Source: Kordiimonadaceae bacterium (GTDB taxonomy: Bacteria; Pseudomonadota; Alphaproteobacteria; Sphingomonadales; Emcibacteraceae). From it: a stretch of 64,000 bases of DNA. Both the position numbers and the translations under genes were made by a program. Positions within the stretch are counted from its first letter, which is position 1. The number at the start of each line of letters is the position of its first letter. The stretch spans positions 124,001 to 188,000 of the forward strand of contig JACKKT010000001.1 of the NCBI GenBank assembly GCA_024236295.1, given 5' to 3'. Below, piece after piece: positions 9,086 to 17,689 of the stretch. Under the pieces are notes generated by a model. That model saw nothing but the letters and a program-made list of their open reading frames with translations, searched no databases and was not told where the DNA came from.

Positions 9086-9595
9086 ATGAACAAAATTAAT
9101 ACCTTTACCTTATCGCGACGTAAATTTGCTTCCGGTATAGGGGCAATTACTTTTTCATTCTGTCTGCCGAATATGACATTTTCAGAAATGACAGCAGTTG
9201 AAAGAGCTGATGCACTCATTCAGTTGCGAATAGACGGAAAACTTGTGATTTATTCAGGAGCCGGACATATTGGTCCTTATAACAATGAAAATATTGTTGC
9301 TCAAATTGTAAAATACTCAGGAATACCTGCAAAAAATATTATATTTGCCTTATCAGGAAACCCATCACAACTGCCAGCTATTTTAGGGCAGCACAGTCAT
9401 CATATGAGTTTTACATCCATCAAGACCATTAAGAAGGCGCTTAAGACATTAGTTAAAGCACAAGCTGATAATTTAGTAATGCAAAAAGGTGCTAAATATG
9501 TCATTGAAGATGGTGTTTCTAAGGCAACATATAAATTGGCAGGATCCCTTGTTCCAGAAGGAATTATTGTTGCTGCAAGTCAGGTCAGCGTATGA
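9086..9595 (+). CDS. Tat-exported mini protein resembling the N-terminus of molybdopterin hydroxylases
   Basis: A twin-arginine signal (TLSRRKFASGIGAITFSF) opens a 169-residue protein. From about residue 48 it reads like the N-terminal molybdopterin-binding part of nicotinate dehydrogenase/isoquinoline oxidoreductase large subunits: GKLVIYSGAGHIGPYN matches the family VTVYSGKVELGQG, then IVAQIVKYSGIPAKNI, SFTSIKTIKKALKTL, and a YVIEDGVSKATYKLAGSL segment like the family VEDGVV..SYGELA. Full subunits are about 700 residues, so almost all of the cofactor domain is missing. This similarity is from memory of the family pattern, not a search. The stop overlaps the next start as ATGA (9592-9595), so it is translationally coupled to the ABC transporter operon. 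It may be a degenerate remnant or a small export-linked accessory protein. Confidence 0.55.
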   Translation: MNKINTFTLSRRKFASGIGAITFSFCLPNMTFSEMTAVERADALIQLRIDGKLVIYSGAGHIGPYNNENIVAQIVKYSGIPAKNIIFALSGNPSQLPAILGQHSHHMSFTSIKTIKKALKTLVKAQADNLVMQKGAKYVIEDGVSKATYKLAGSLVPEGIIVAASQVSV

Positions 9596-11064
9596 AAATA
9601 ACTGGTTTATTACTGCTGTTTTATTTAACTTCGAAGACCACTGCTTTGGCAGTAATACTAAATGTTGGATTGCAGTTGGAACCACCAAATCTTGACCCGA
9701 CATCAGGAGCTGCCGCCGCCATTGATGAAGTGGTTTATGGCAATATTTTTGAGGGGTTGGTGAGGATTAATAAGGATGGTGACGTCCTGCCGGGACTAGC
9801 TTTGTTCTGGGAAATATCAACAGATGGGCGTTCCTATGTTTTTCATCTGGCTGAAGGGGTAAAGTTTCACGATGGCAGCAATTTTGACGCAGAGGACGTG
9901 AAATTTTCATTTAATCGTGCCAGAGCAGAAAATTCAACCAATGCCAAGAAATATATTTTCGCGCCAATAGTACTGATTGATATATTAGATCCGCTGACGA
10001 TTATGATTACGCTGGATCATGCGCGCCCGGATTTTCTTTTTAATATCGGTCTTGGTGACGCGGTGATTGTAGCTCCAGAATCCGCATCGGATAACGCGTT
10101 TAACCCGGTGGGGACCGGGCCGTTCCGTTTTAAAAAATGGGTGCGAGGGGATCGGGTGGAACTCGTTAAAAATGATGATTATTGGGGCCTTGAACCAAGG
10201 CTTGAAGGGGCGGTATTTAAATTTATCCCGGATCCTTTATCGGCTTATACGGCGATGATGGCGGGGGATATAGATACATTTCCAAATTATCCGGCGCCGG
10301 AAAATCTGTTTCTGTTTGACCGTGATGCGCGTTTTGATGTGGTCGTCGGGTTGACAGCTGGTGAAACGATCCTGGCGATCAATAATAAAAAAACGCCTTT
10401 TGATAATATTCTAGTCAGAAAGGCAATAGCCCATGCCATCAACCGGAAAGAAATAATCAATGGCGCCATGTTTGGGAATGCGGAACCGATAGGAACCCAT
10501 TTTGCGCCTAGCCATCCTGATTATGTTGATCTTACCGGGCTATATCCATTTGATCTTGGTAAGGCTAGGGCGCTAATGAAAGAGGCGGGATATGAAAATG
10601 GTTTTGAGGCCACTTTGAAATTGCCACCACCTACCTATGCCCGTCGGACAGGGGAGCTAATATCTGTTGAGCTCGGCCGTATCGGTATAAAGCTTAAAAT
10701 AGAAAATATGGAATGGGCCCAGTGGATTGATCAGGTGCTCAGAAACCGTAATTTTGACCTGACGGTAGTTTCTCACGTGGAACCAATGGATATCAATATA
10801 TATGCCAACCCTAATTATTATTTTGGCTATGACAATGCTGATTTTCAGGAAATCATTGCAAAAATTGATGAAAGCACCGACGCGGCCGAAACCAGTCGGC
10901 TTTATAAAGAAGCCGAACGCAAAATTGCTGAGGACGCAGTGAACGGTTACCTTTATCAGCTTGGCAAGTTCGGGGTCTGGAAAAAGGAAGTAAAAGGCAT
11001 GTGGACCAATTACCCGATCCGCTCCAACGACCTTCGTGATGTTTATATCGAAGGGGCGAACTGA
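9592..11064 (+). CDS. Peptide/nickel-type ABC transporter substrate-binding protein
   Basis: Periplasmic solute receptor of the SBP_bac_5 (DppA/OppA) family. A signal peptide (MKITGLLLLFYLTSKTTALA) is followed by family markers: NVGLQLEPPNLDPT, VVYGNIFEGLVR, GLALFWEISTDGRSYVFHL, GVKFHDGSNFDAEDVKFSF, NPVGTGPFRFKKW and VRKAIAHAINRKEII. At 490 residues it is slightly short of OppA and typical of Dpp-like receptors. It is the first transport gene of a tightly overlapping set (TGATG overlap with the permease at 11064). The ligand is probably a di- or oligopeptide or related amide; neighbours suggest gamma-glutamyl or beta-peptide compounds. Confidence 0.9.
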   Translation: MKITGLLLLFYLTSKTTALAVILNVGLQLEPPNLDPTSGAAAAIDEVVYGNIFEGLVRINKDGDVLPGLALFWEISTDGRSYVFHLAEGVKFHDGSNFDAEDVKFSFNRARAENSTNAKKYIFAPIVLIDILDPLTIMITLDHARPDFLFNIGLGDAVIVAPESASDNAFNPVGTGPFRFKKWVRGDRVELVKNDDYWGLEPRLEGAVFKFIPDPLSAYTAMMAGDIDTFPNYPAPENLFLFDRDARFDVVVGLTAGETILAINNKKTPFDNILVRKAIAHAINRKEIINGAMFGNAEPIGTHFAPSHPDYVDLTGLYPFDLGKARALMKEAGYENGFEATLKLPPPTYARRTGELISVELGRIGIKLKIENMEWAQWIDQVLRNRNFDLTVVSHVEPMDINIYANPNYYFGYDNADFQEIIAKIDESTDAAETSRLYKEAERKIAEDAVNGYLYQLGKFGVWKKEVKGMWTNYPIRSNDLRDVYIEGAN

Positions 11065-12017
11065 TGGCGCATTATATATTAAAAAGGCTGCTGTCGCTTG
11101 TGATTACATTACTGGTCGCGACCATTATTATTTTCCTGATTATTGAAGTTGTGCCGGGGGACCCGGCCGCTTATATGATGGGACTATCCGGCAGTTCTGA
11201 GGCGGCCGATGCCCTTCGCATTGAACTGGGGCTGGATAAGGGAGCATTGGAAAGATATTTTAGCTGGGTCGGTGGAATGCTGAGCGGTGATTTTGGCATT
11301 AGCTATACTTATCGTGTTCCGGTTTCCCAGCTGATTGGTGAAAGAACCCTGGTTTCTGTACCTCTGACTGTTTATGCACTAATCCTGTCAACACTGATCG
11401 CAGTTCCTGTTGGGGTGATTAGTGCGTCGCGCCGTGGAAGTATAGTTGATACTTCGCTTATGGGAATGGCGCAGGTCGGGGTCGCCATTCCCAACTTCTG
11501 GTTTGCCATTCTAATGGTTCTTGTTTTTTCAACTTCGCTAGGATGGTTTTCCGCTGTTGGCTTTCCTGGTTGGGATGCCGGTTTCTGGCCCTGTATCAAG
11601 GCATTGACCATACCGGCAGTATCGCTTGCCTTGCCGCAGGCCGCGATCCTCGCGCGGGTGATGCGCTCATCAGTGCTTGAAGTTATGCAGGAAGATTATA
11701 TCAGAACAGCACGTGCAAAAGGGTTGAGCAGGCGTCAGGCACTGATCCGTCATGGTCTCAGGAATGCCATGATCCCGGTACTAACAATCCTCGGGCTACA
11801 GTTTTCCTTTCTTCTGGCGGGGGGGATTATCATTGAAAGTATATTTTCACTGCCCGGTCTCGGCCGGCTTGTGTTCCAGTCTATTGCCCAGCGGGACCTG
11901 ATTGTCGTGAAATCAATTGTTACACTGCTGGTACTGGCCGTTGTGTTAATTACTTTTCTTGTTGATCTGATTTATGTACTTGTTGATCCGCGATTACGGG
12001 AAGAGGGACGCGGATGA
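11064..12017 (+). CDS. ABC transporter permease, DppB-like
   Basis: Inner-membrane subunit of the peptide importer. The typical opening (YILKRLLSLVITLLVATII, EVVPGDPAAYMMG) and the EAA-type coupling loop (EDYIRTARAKGLSRRQAL) are present, with about six membrane helices and the C-terminal LIYVLVDPRLR. It overlaps both neighbours (TGATG at the start, ATGA at the end), as expected for a coupled operon. Confidence 0.93.
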   Translation: MAHYILKRLLSLVITLLVATIIIFLIIEVVPGDPAAYMMGLSGSSEAADALRIELGLDKGALERYFSWVGGMLSGDFGISYTYRVPVSQLIGERTLVSVPLTVYALILSTLIAVPVGVISASRRGSIVDTSLMGMAQVGVAIPNFWFAILMVLVFSTSLGWFSAVGFPGWDAGFWPCIKALTIPAVSLALPQAAILARVMRSSVLEVMQEDYIRTARAKGLSRRQALIRHGLRNAMIPVLTILGLQFSFLLAGGIIIESIFSLPGLGRLVFQSIAQRDLIVVKSIVTLLVLAVVLITFLVDLIYVLVDPRLREEGRG

Positions 12018-12862
12018 AACATTTACCACTCAGTTTCATTGTTGGTGGTATACTGACGCTAACATTTACTCTTGTTGCCATTCTATCTTTTATCTGGACA
12101 CCTTATGATGTGGAAGCAATCAATATTGCGGGTAAATTTGCAATGCCGGGCCTTGATCATCTGATGGGAACCGATCATTTTGGCCGTGATATTTTCTCAA
12201 TGGTAATGGTGGGGACAAGAAATGCCATTGCTGTATCCCTAGTGGCAGTGGGGATTGGCATGATCCTTGGGGTACCCCTCGGTCTATGGGCGGCGGGCAG
12301 CCGAATGAATGGCGGCAGCCTGATTGATGAAATCCTCATGAGGGGCAATGACCTTGTATTTGCTTTTCCGTCGCTGCTGATGGCGATCATGATTACCGCA
12401 GTTTTCGGACCGGGGGCGATAAACGCCATAATAGCTATTGGAATTTTTAATATTCCGGTATTTGCCAGAATGACCCGTGGTGGTGCTTTAAGTATTTGGA
12501 CACGAGATTATATCATGGCGGCACGGGTAGCGGGTAAAGGCAATATGCGGATCAGTTATGAACATATTCTTCCCAATATTTTAAATATACTTATTGTTCA
12601 GGCGACAATTCAGTTTTCCATCGCGATCATTGCCGAAGCCAGTCTTTCTTACGTCGGGCTGGGCACCCAGCCACCGAACCCCAGCCTGGGCCGGATGCTG
12701 AATGAAGCACAAACCATGATCTTTTTTGCGCCCTGGCTAGCTTATTTCCCTGGTGGTGTGATTGTGGCCATGGTGCTTGGGCTAAATCTTATGGGTGATG
12801 GGCTTAGGGATATGCTGGACCCTAAATTAAAGAAGAGAAAGGCTAGCGATGTCACTGCTTGA
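12014..12862 (+). CDS. ABC transporter permease, DppC-like
   Basis: Second inner-membrane subunit of the peptide importer. MGTDHFGRDIFSMVMVGTR is the classic DppC/OppC signature, and RDYIMAARVAGKGN is the EAA loop contacting the ATPase. QPPNPSLGRMLNEAQ and GLRDMLDPKLKK close the protein as in DppC. It starts inside the dppB-like stop and overlaps the ATPase gene by 14 bp. Confidence 0.93.
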   Translation: MKHLPLSFIVGGILTLTFTLVAILSFIWTPYDVEAINIAGKFAMPGLDHLMGTDHFGRDIFSMVMVGTRNAIAVSLVAVGIGMILGVPLGLWAAGSRMNGGSLIDEILMRGNDLVFAFPSLLMAIMITAVFGPGAINAIIAIGIFNIPVFARMTRGGALSIWTRDYIMAARVAGKGNMRISYEHILPNILNILIVQATIQFSIAIIAEASLSYVGLGTQPPNPSLGRMLNEAQTMIFFAPWLAYFPGGVIVAMVLGLNLMGDGLRDMLDPKLKKRKASDVTA

Positions 12863-14453
12863 GATACAGGATTTAAGCCTTTCAATTCATGGTACAACTA
12901 TACTTGAAAAAGTAAACCTCAGTATTGAAAAAGGCCAGGTCGTGGCGATCGTCGGGGAAAGCGGTTCTGGTAAATCCATGACATCATCCGCCGTGATCCG
13001 GTTGCTACCGGAAGGGACGGTAACATCAGGGGCCATCTGGTTAAATGATGAAAATATCAGTGAAAAATCAGAAAAGGAGATGTGCGCGGTTCGTGCAAAT
13101 GAAATCGGTATGGTGTTTCAGGAACCGATGACCGCATTAAACCCGGTGGAGACCATCGGCGCACAGGTGATGGAAGCGATCCGGATTTCAGAACCCGGCC
13201 TCGGCCGCGCAGAAGTGCGGGAGCGGGCGGAACTGGCCCTGCATCGGGTTGGGCTTGATAATCAGCGTTTCCCATTGAATACCTATCCTCACAAACTTTC
13301 CGGCGGGCAACGGCAGCGGGTTGTGATTGCCATAGCCATTTCCCAAAATCCGGCGCTTTTAATTGCAGACGAGCCGACCACGGCACTTGATGTGACAGCG
13401 CAAGCCAAAATTATGACGCTTCTTAAAAAACTGGTTGATCAGGATAAAATGGGCTTGCTTTTGATCAGTCATGATTTGGCAGTTGTCGCAGATATTGCCG
13501 ATCACATCGTTATCATGAAAGATGGTCAAGTGGTGGAGCAGGGACCAAGGGAAGGCTTTTTTGAAAATATGAAGCATGAATATACAAAAATGCTTTTTGC
13601 TGCCGCCCATCATAAATTACAGCAAAAATTTGTTGTTGAGGAAACAGATCCTGTTCTGGAAATTCGCGGGCTTAGCAAAGACTATAAAATTGGAAGAAAA
13701 GAAAAGCTGCAGGCTGTCAATGATGTAAGCTTTACAATAGGAAGAGGCGAAAATATTGGACTTGTAGGGGAAAGCGGTTGCGGTAAATCTACTCTTACTC
13801 GCTGTATTTTGGGTCTTGAAGATTTTCAGAAAGGGGAAATTCTGATAGCAGGTCAGAAATTTAACGGCGAACGCCGCCTTAGACGCCATATAAATGTGGT
13901 GTTTCAGGACCCATATGGCAGTTTTAACCCGCGTCATAAGGTGGGTCGACTGGTGGCTGAGCCCTATTATGCGCTGGATGATCCTCCAAATGAGGACGAA
14001 AAAAAACAAAAAGTCGTTGAAATGCTTGAACATGTGGGATTAAGCGCAAGCGACATTGATAAATATCCACATGAATTTTCCGGTGGACAGCGCCAGCGCA
14101 TTGCCATAGCGAGGGCGCTGATTACGGAGCCAGATATTATTCTGCTCGATGAAGCGACATCAGCCCTTGATGTCCTGATCCGGGATCAGATACTCGAACT
14201 TCTCGCCAGACTTACATCCGTATTCGGGATTTCCTATCTGTTTGTGTCGCACGACCTGACGACGGTGAAGAATATTACCGACCGGGTGTTGGTAATGAAA
14301 GACGGTGTTATCGTTGAGGAAGGGATAACAGCAGAAGTTTATCAAAACCCCAGACATCCTTATACAAAAGCATTGCTAGAGGCGAGCCCGGACATTACAA
14401 AGAGTAAAATAAATAATAAGGAACAGTTAAATGACAATATCTTTCAACACTGA
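12849..14453 (+). CDS. ABC transporter ATPase with two nucleotide-binding domains
   Basis: Fused DppD/DppF-type ATPase energising the peptide importer. Domain 1: Walker A GESGSGKS near residue 37, Q-loop VFQEPMTALNP, signature LSGGQRQR, Walker B LLIADEPTTALD. Domain 2: Walker A GESGCGKS near 308, FQDPYGSFNPR, signature FSGGQRQR, IILLDEATSALD. Both sites look competent. The oligopeptide C-terminal segment follows each domain (EYTKMLFAA, PYTKALLEASPD). Fusions like this occur in GsiA and YejF. The last 23 bp overlap the aldehyde dehydrogenase start. Confidence 0.93.
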   Translation: MSLLEIQDLSLSIHGTTILEKVNLSIEKGQVVAIVGESGSGKSMTSSAVIRLLPEGTVTSGAIWLNDENISEKSEKEMCAVRANEIGMVFQEPMTALNPVETIGAQVMEAIRISEPGLGRAEVRERAELALHRVGLDNQRFPLNTYPHKLSGGQRQRVVIAIAISQNPALLIADEPTTALDVTAQAKIMTLLKKLVDQDKMGLLLISHDLAVVADIADHIVIMKDGQVVEQGPREGFFENMKHEYTKMLFAAAHHKLQQKFVVEETDPVLEIRGLSKDYKIGRKEKLQAVNDVSFTIGRGENIGLVGESGCGKSTLTRCILGLEDFQKGEILIAGQKFNGERRLRRHINVVFQDPYGSFNPRHKVGRLVAEPYYALDDPPNEDEKKQKVVEMLEHVGLSASDIDKYPHEFSGGQRQRIAIARALITEPDIILLDEATSALDVLIRDQILELLARLTSVFGISYLFVSHDLTTVKNITDRVLVMKDGVIVEEGITAEVYQNPRHPYTKALLEASPDITKSKINNKEQLNDNIFQH

Positions 14454-15882
14454 GCAGATTTTAATCGGCGGACAGTGGCGTAACGCCGAAAATAACCAGA
14501 CACTTGACCTGATTAATCCGTCAACCGGGGAACTGCTCTGTAAAATAGGTCGTGGCTCGGAAAATGATATTGATGATGCGGTAAAAGCAGCACAAACCGC
14601 TCTTGATGGTGAATGGGGACGGATGACGGCAACCCAAAGAGGTCGGATACTCACAAAAATAGGTGAAAAGATACTGGAAAATGTTGATGAACTGACCCGC
14701 CTTGAAAGCCTAGATGTGGGAAAACCGACTACCCAGGCCAGAAATGATGCCATTGCCATGGCCCGTTATATGGAATTTTATGGTGGGGCCGCTGATAAGG
14801 TTATGGGCCATACTATTCCTTATATGGATGGATATACTGTTTATACGCTGCGTGAGCCGCATGGCGTTACCGGCCATATTGTGCCCTGGAATTACCCGAT
14901 GCAGATTGCAGGGCGGTGCATTGGCGGTGCCCTGGCTATGGGTAATACTTGTGTGCTAAAACCGGCGGAAGAAGCCTGCCTGACCGCGCTTATGTTTGCC
15001 CGAATTGCTGAGGAAGCCGGCCTGCCTAAAGGGGTTTTAAACGTAGTTACCGGTCTTGGTAATGAGGCGGGAGCAGCCCTTTCCAGTCATCCTGGCGTTC
15101 ACCATATCAGCTTTACCGGGTCTGTCGGCGTCGGCAAACTGATTGAAAAGGCAGCTGGGGAAAATATTGTGCCGGTGACACTGGAGCTTGGCGGGAAATC
15201 GCCACAGATTGTGTTTGATGATGCCGATCTTGATGCGGCACTGCCGTTTCTGGTTGGTGCCTGTATCCAGAATGGCGGTCAGACCTGTTCCGCCGGAAGC
15301 CGGCTCATTATCCAGCGCGGAGTTTATGAAAAAGTGATCAAAATGGTATCTGAAAAAATAAGCGCCATGAAAGTGGGGCCGGCTACCGATGATCTGGATG
15401 TCGGTCCGCTTATTTCAAAAAAACAGCGGGATGTGGTCGAAGGCTATATTAATGCCGGGCTTGAAAGCGGTTTAAAAATTGCCGCACAGGGGCAGATTAT
15501 GGAAGGATGTCCGGAAAATGGCTGTTATGTAAAACCAACCCTATTTCGTGATGTACCGCCGGATCATAAACTGGCACAAGAGGAAATTTTTGGCCCCGTT
15601 CAGGTGGCAACTCCATTTGATAGCGAGGAAGAAGCGGTGAAAATAGCCAATGGCACCGATTATGGTCTGGTGACTGGGGTCTGGACACGTGATGGCGGTT
15701 GCCAGATGCGCATGGCCAAGGCAATCAAAGCCGGGCAGATATTTATCAATAACTACGGGGCCGGAGGCGGGGTTGAACTGCCATTCGGCGGTATGCGCAA
15801 ATCAGGCTTTGGCCGGGAAAAAGGTTTTGAAGCCCTTTATGGCTTTAGCGTTCTTAAAACGGTCGCGGTACGTCATGGTTAA
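14431..15882 (+). CDS. NAD(P)-dependent aldehyde dehydrogenase
   Basis: Oxidises an aldehyde to the carboxylate. Catalytic Glu252 lies in LELGGKSP and Cys286 in GGQTCSAGSR; the Asn of VPWNYPM stabilises the intermediate, and IFGPVQVATPF and LPFGGMRKSGFGRE are standard. At 483 residues it is full length and nearest in style to betaine- or gamma-aminobutyraldehyde dehydrogenases. Its start lies inside the transporter ATPase gene, so import and oxidation are coregulated. A polyamine- or amino-acid-derived aldehyde is a reasonable but unproven substrate. Confidence 0.92.
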   Translation: MTISFNTEQILIGGQWRNAENNQTLDLINPSTGELLCKIGRGSENDIDDAVKAAQTALDGEWGRMTATQRGRILTKIGEKILENVDELTRLESLDVGKPTTQARNDAIAMARYMEFYGGAADKVMGHTIPYMDGYTVYTLREPHGVTGHIVPWNYPMQIAGRCIGGALAMGNTCVLKPAEEACLTALMFARIAEEAGLPKGVLNVVTGLGNEAGAALSSHPGVHHISFTGSVGVGKLIEKAAGENIVPVTLELGGKSPQIVFDDADLDAALPFLVGACIQNGGQTCSAGSRLIIQRGVYEKVIKMVSEKISAMKVGPATDDLDVGPLISKKQRDVVEGYINAGLESGLKIAAQGQIMEGCPENGCYVKPTLFRDVPPDHKLAQEEIFGPVQVATPFDSEEEAVKIANGTDYGLVTGVWTRDGGCQMRMAKAIKAGQIFINNYGAGGGVELPFGGMRKSGFGREKGFEALYGFSVLKTVAVRHG

Positions 15883-15912
15883 TGTAACAGATTAATAAAA
15901 AGTGATAATATA

Positions 15913-16659
15913 ATGAGATTAAAAGATAAAATAGCAATTATTACAGGCGGCGCATCAGGCTTTGGTGCCGGGATAGTCCGCAAATTTGCGGCCGAAGGCG
16001 CCAAAGTGGTCATTGCTGATCTGAATATAACGCTGGCTGAAGATTTAGCAGATGAACTTGGTGAAAATGTAATGGCGGTTGAGGTTGATGTTTCGGACGG
16101 GGAAAGTGTCAACGCCCTCGTTGAAAGAACGGTTTCATATTTTAAAACCATTGATATTCTGGTCAATAATGCCGGGATCGGTCATATACCCCAACCACTT
16201 GATCAGCTCCCTGAAAGTGATTTTGACCGGATATTTAATGTCAATGCAAAATCGGTCTATAACACGGCGAGACAAATTGTGCCGATCATGAAGAAGGCAG
16301 GACACGGTGCCATTTTAAATGTGGCCAGTACCGGTGGTGTCAGCCCGCGGCCCAATCTTACCTGGTATAATGCATCAAAAGGCTGGATGATTACGGCGAC
16401 GCGTGGTATGGCGGTTGAACTTGCCCCCTTTGGTATTAGGGTAAATGCCATTAACCCGGTTGCCGGTGATACGCCGCTTCTGAAAACCTTTATGGGCGAA
16501 GACACACCGGAAATCAGGGCAAAATTCCTCTCAACCATTCCGATCGGTCGCTTTTCAACGCCGGAAGATATGGGCAATGCCGCCTGTTATCTATGTAGTG
16601 ATGAAGCAAGCATGGTCACCGGTGTGGCAATGGAGGTTGACGGTGGCCGCTGTATTTAG
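15913..16659 (+). CDS. Short-chain dehydrogenase/reductase (classical SDR)
   Basis: NAD(P)-dependent oxidoreductase of 248 residues. TGGASGFGAG near residue 11 binds the cofactor, NNAGIGH is the structural motif, the catalytic pair is Tyr152/Lys156 in YNASKGW, and Ser lies in LNVASTGG. The C-terminal GVAMEVDGGRCI is typical of the FabG-like group. ADLN after beta2 (Asp) suggests NAD preference. It follows the aldehyde dehydrogenase by 30 bp and probably makes or consumes the aldehyde. Confidence 0.9.
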   Translation: MRLKDKIAIITGGASGFGAGIVRKFAAEGAKVVIADLNITLAEDLADELGENVMAVEVDVSDGESVNALVERTVSYFKTIDILVNNAGIGHIPQPLDQLPESDFDRIFNVNAKSVYNTARQIVPIMKKAGHGAILNVASTGGVSPRPNLTWYNASKGWMITATRGMAVELAPFGIRVNAINPVAGDTPLLKTFMGEDTPEIRAKFLSTIPIGRFSTPEDMGNAACYLCSDEASMVTGVAMEVDGGRCI

Positions 16660-16666
16660 GCTAGCT

Positions 16667-17506
16667 TTAGTCAGCTAAAACAGATGGATATTTCCATGAA
16701 GGGTATTTGAAAATTTTATCTAGGTTAAAATTATAATCCCCTGTTGGATTTCCCACAATGCCATTTTTATCTGCAAATACAGTAGCTTTATTAGTAGGAA
16801 AGTAGCCATATAAAATTATGTGATTTTGATTTTTATATATTAATTGATACATAGGAAGTCCATCTTCATTAACTATCTCAACTGCATTATTATTGTAATT
16901 CCAATCCCAATTACTAGGTAAGCCATAAATTACATTTTTTTTAATTTTAATACCTGGAAAATGTTGTTTGGAAGGAACAATCACATCAACAAACAATTTA
17001 TCGTTTTCCACATATATTTTTGGAGGAATAACATCAGAAAATTGTATTGGGAAGTTTATCGGAGCTCTATTTTTTAAATATTCTCTATTAGTCTGTAAGG
17101 TATTGCTGCCCCAGGTAACAGATAGAATTTCAGAATCCAATTTAAATTGTGGATTATTTGCTAATGCAGTATTCGTATTAAAATTGATGAAAGTAATATA
17201 TGAGATTAGGAAGATTAAAGCTAAGAGAACTAATCCTAAGTTTATCAAAGTTATCGGTTTTTTGTATTGTGTTAATTTTTCCGTAAAATACAAAAGCAAA
17301 CTGATTAAAATAAAGACCCAGCCAAATAAATCAGCTTTATAGATGCTCGCGGGGAATTTAATTTCTGTCCAAAATTCTAAGATAGGTAGCCAAAAGTTTG
17401 GTGTTATCATACCAATTCCAGCTAATGCAAATAACCTTATAAACCAAACTTTATTTCTATGGGTAAGGTATTTGTCAATTAGTTTAAGACATCCCCCAAT
17501 AGACAT
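16667..17506 (-). CDS. Unknown membrane protein, low-GC, opposite to its operon
   Basis: Not recognised. About three hydrophobic helices in the first 125 residues (around 20-40, 55-75, 85-107) are followed by a mostly soluble C-terminal domain of about 150 residues rich in Asn, Tyr and Lys (NWDWNYNNNAVEIV, DYNFNLDKIFKYP). Base composition is visibly more AT-rich than the flanking SDR and P1 peptidase genes, and it lies in reverse orientation between them with only 7 bp to the SDR stop. This suggests a recent insertion. No transposase or obvious target duplication is present. Confidence 0.6.
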   Translation of the reverse strand: MSIGGCLKLIDKYLTHRNKVWFIRLFALAGIGMITPNFWLPILEFWTEIKFPASIYKADLFGWVFILISLLLYFTEKLTQYKKPITLINLGLVLLALIFLISYITFINFNTNTALANNPQFKLDSEILSVTWGSNTLQTNREYLKNRAPINFPIQFSDVIPPKIYVENDKLFVDVIVPSKQHFPGIKIKKNVIYGLPSNWDWNYNNNAVEIVNEDGLPMYQLIYKNQNHIILYGYFPTNKATVFADKNGIVGNPTGDYNFNLDKIFKYPSWKYPSVLAD

Positions 17507-17689
17507 GATATTGTTTTGAACCTCCCAATAATAATATTATTTCCTTTCTGGAAACATATTAGAGTGTATATAATTCTTAGAACTAATACTACTCTATGGT
17601 AATTAATTCTAATTTACTATTAGTTTAGTTTGGAGGATATGTTTAGGGTATAAGTGAGCTAAGAACAGAAAAAAGGGATAGGACTAAAA
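17507..17689. other. AT-rich spacer with inverted repeat
   Basis: Promoter-containing spacer between the divergent low-GC gene and the P1 peptidase. AACTAATA (17581-17588) and TATTAGTT (17618-17625) form 8-bp inverted arms. AAAAAAGGGA just before 17690 supplies the peptidase ribosome-binding site. Confidence 0.35.
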
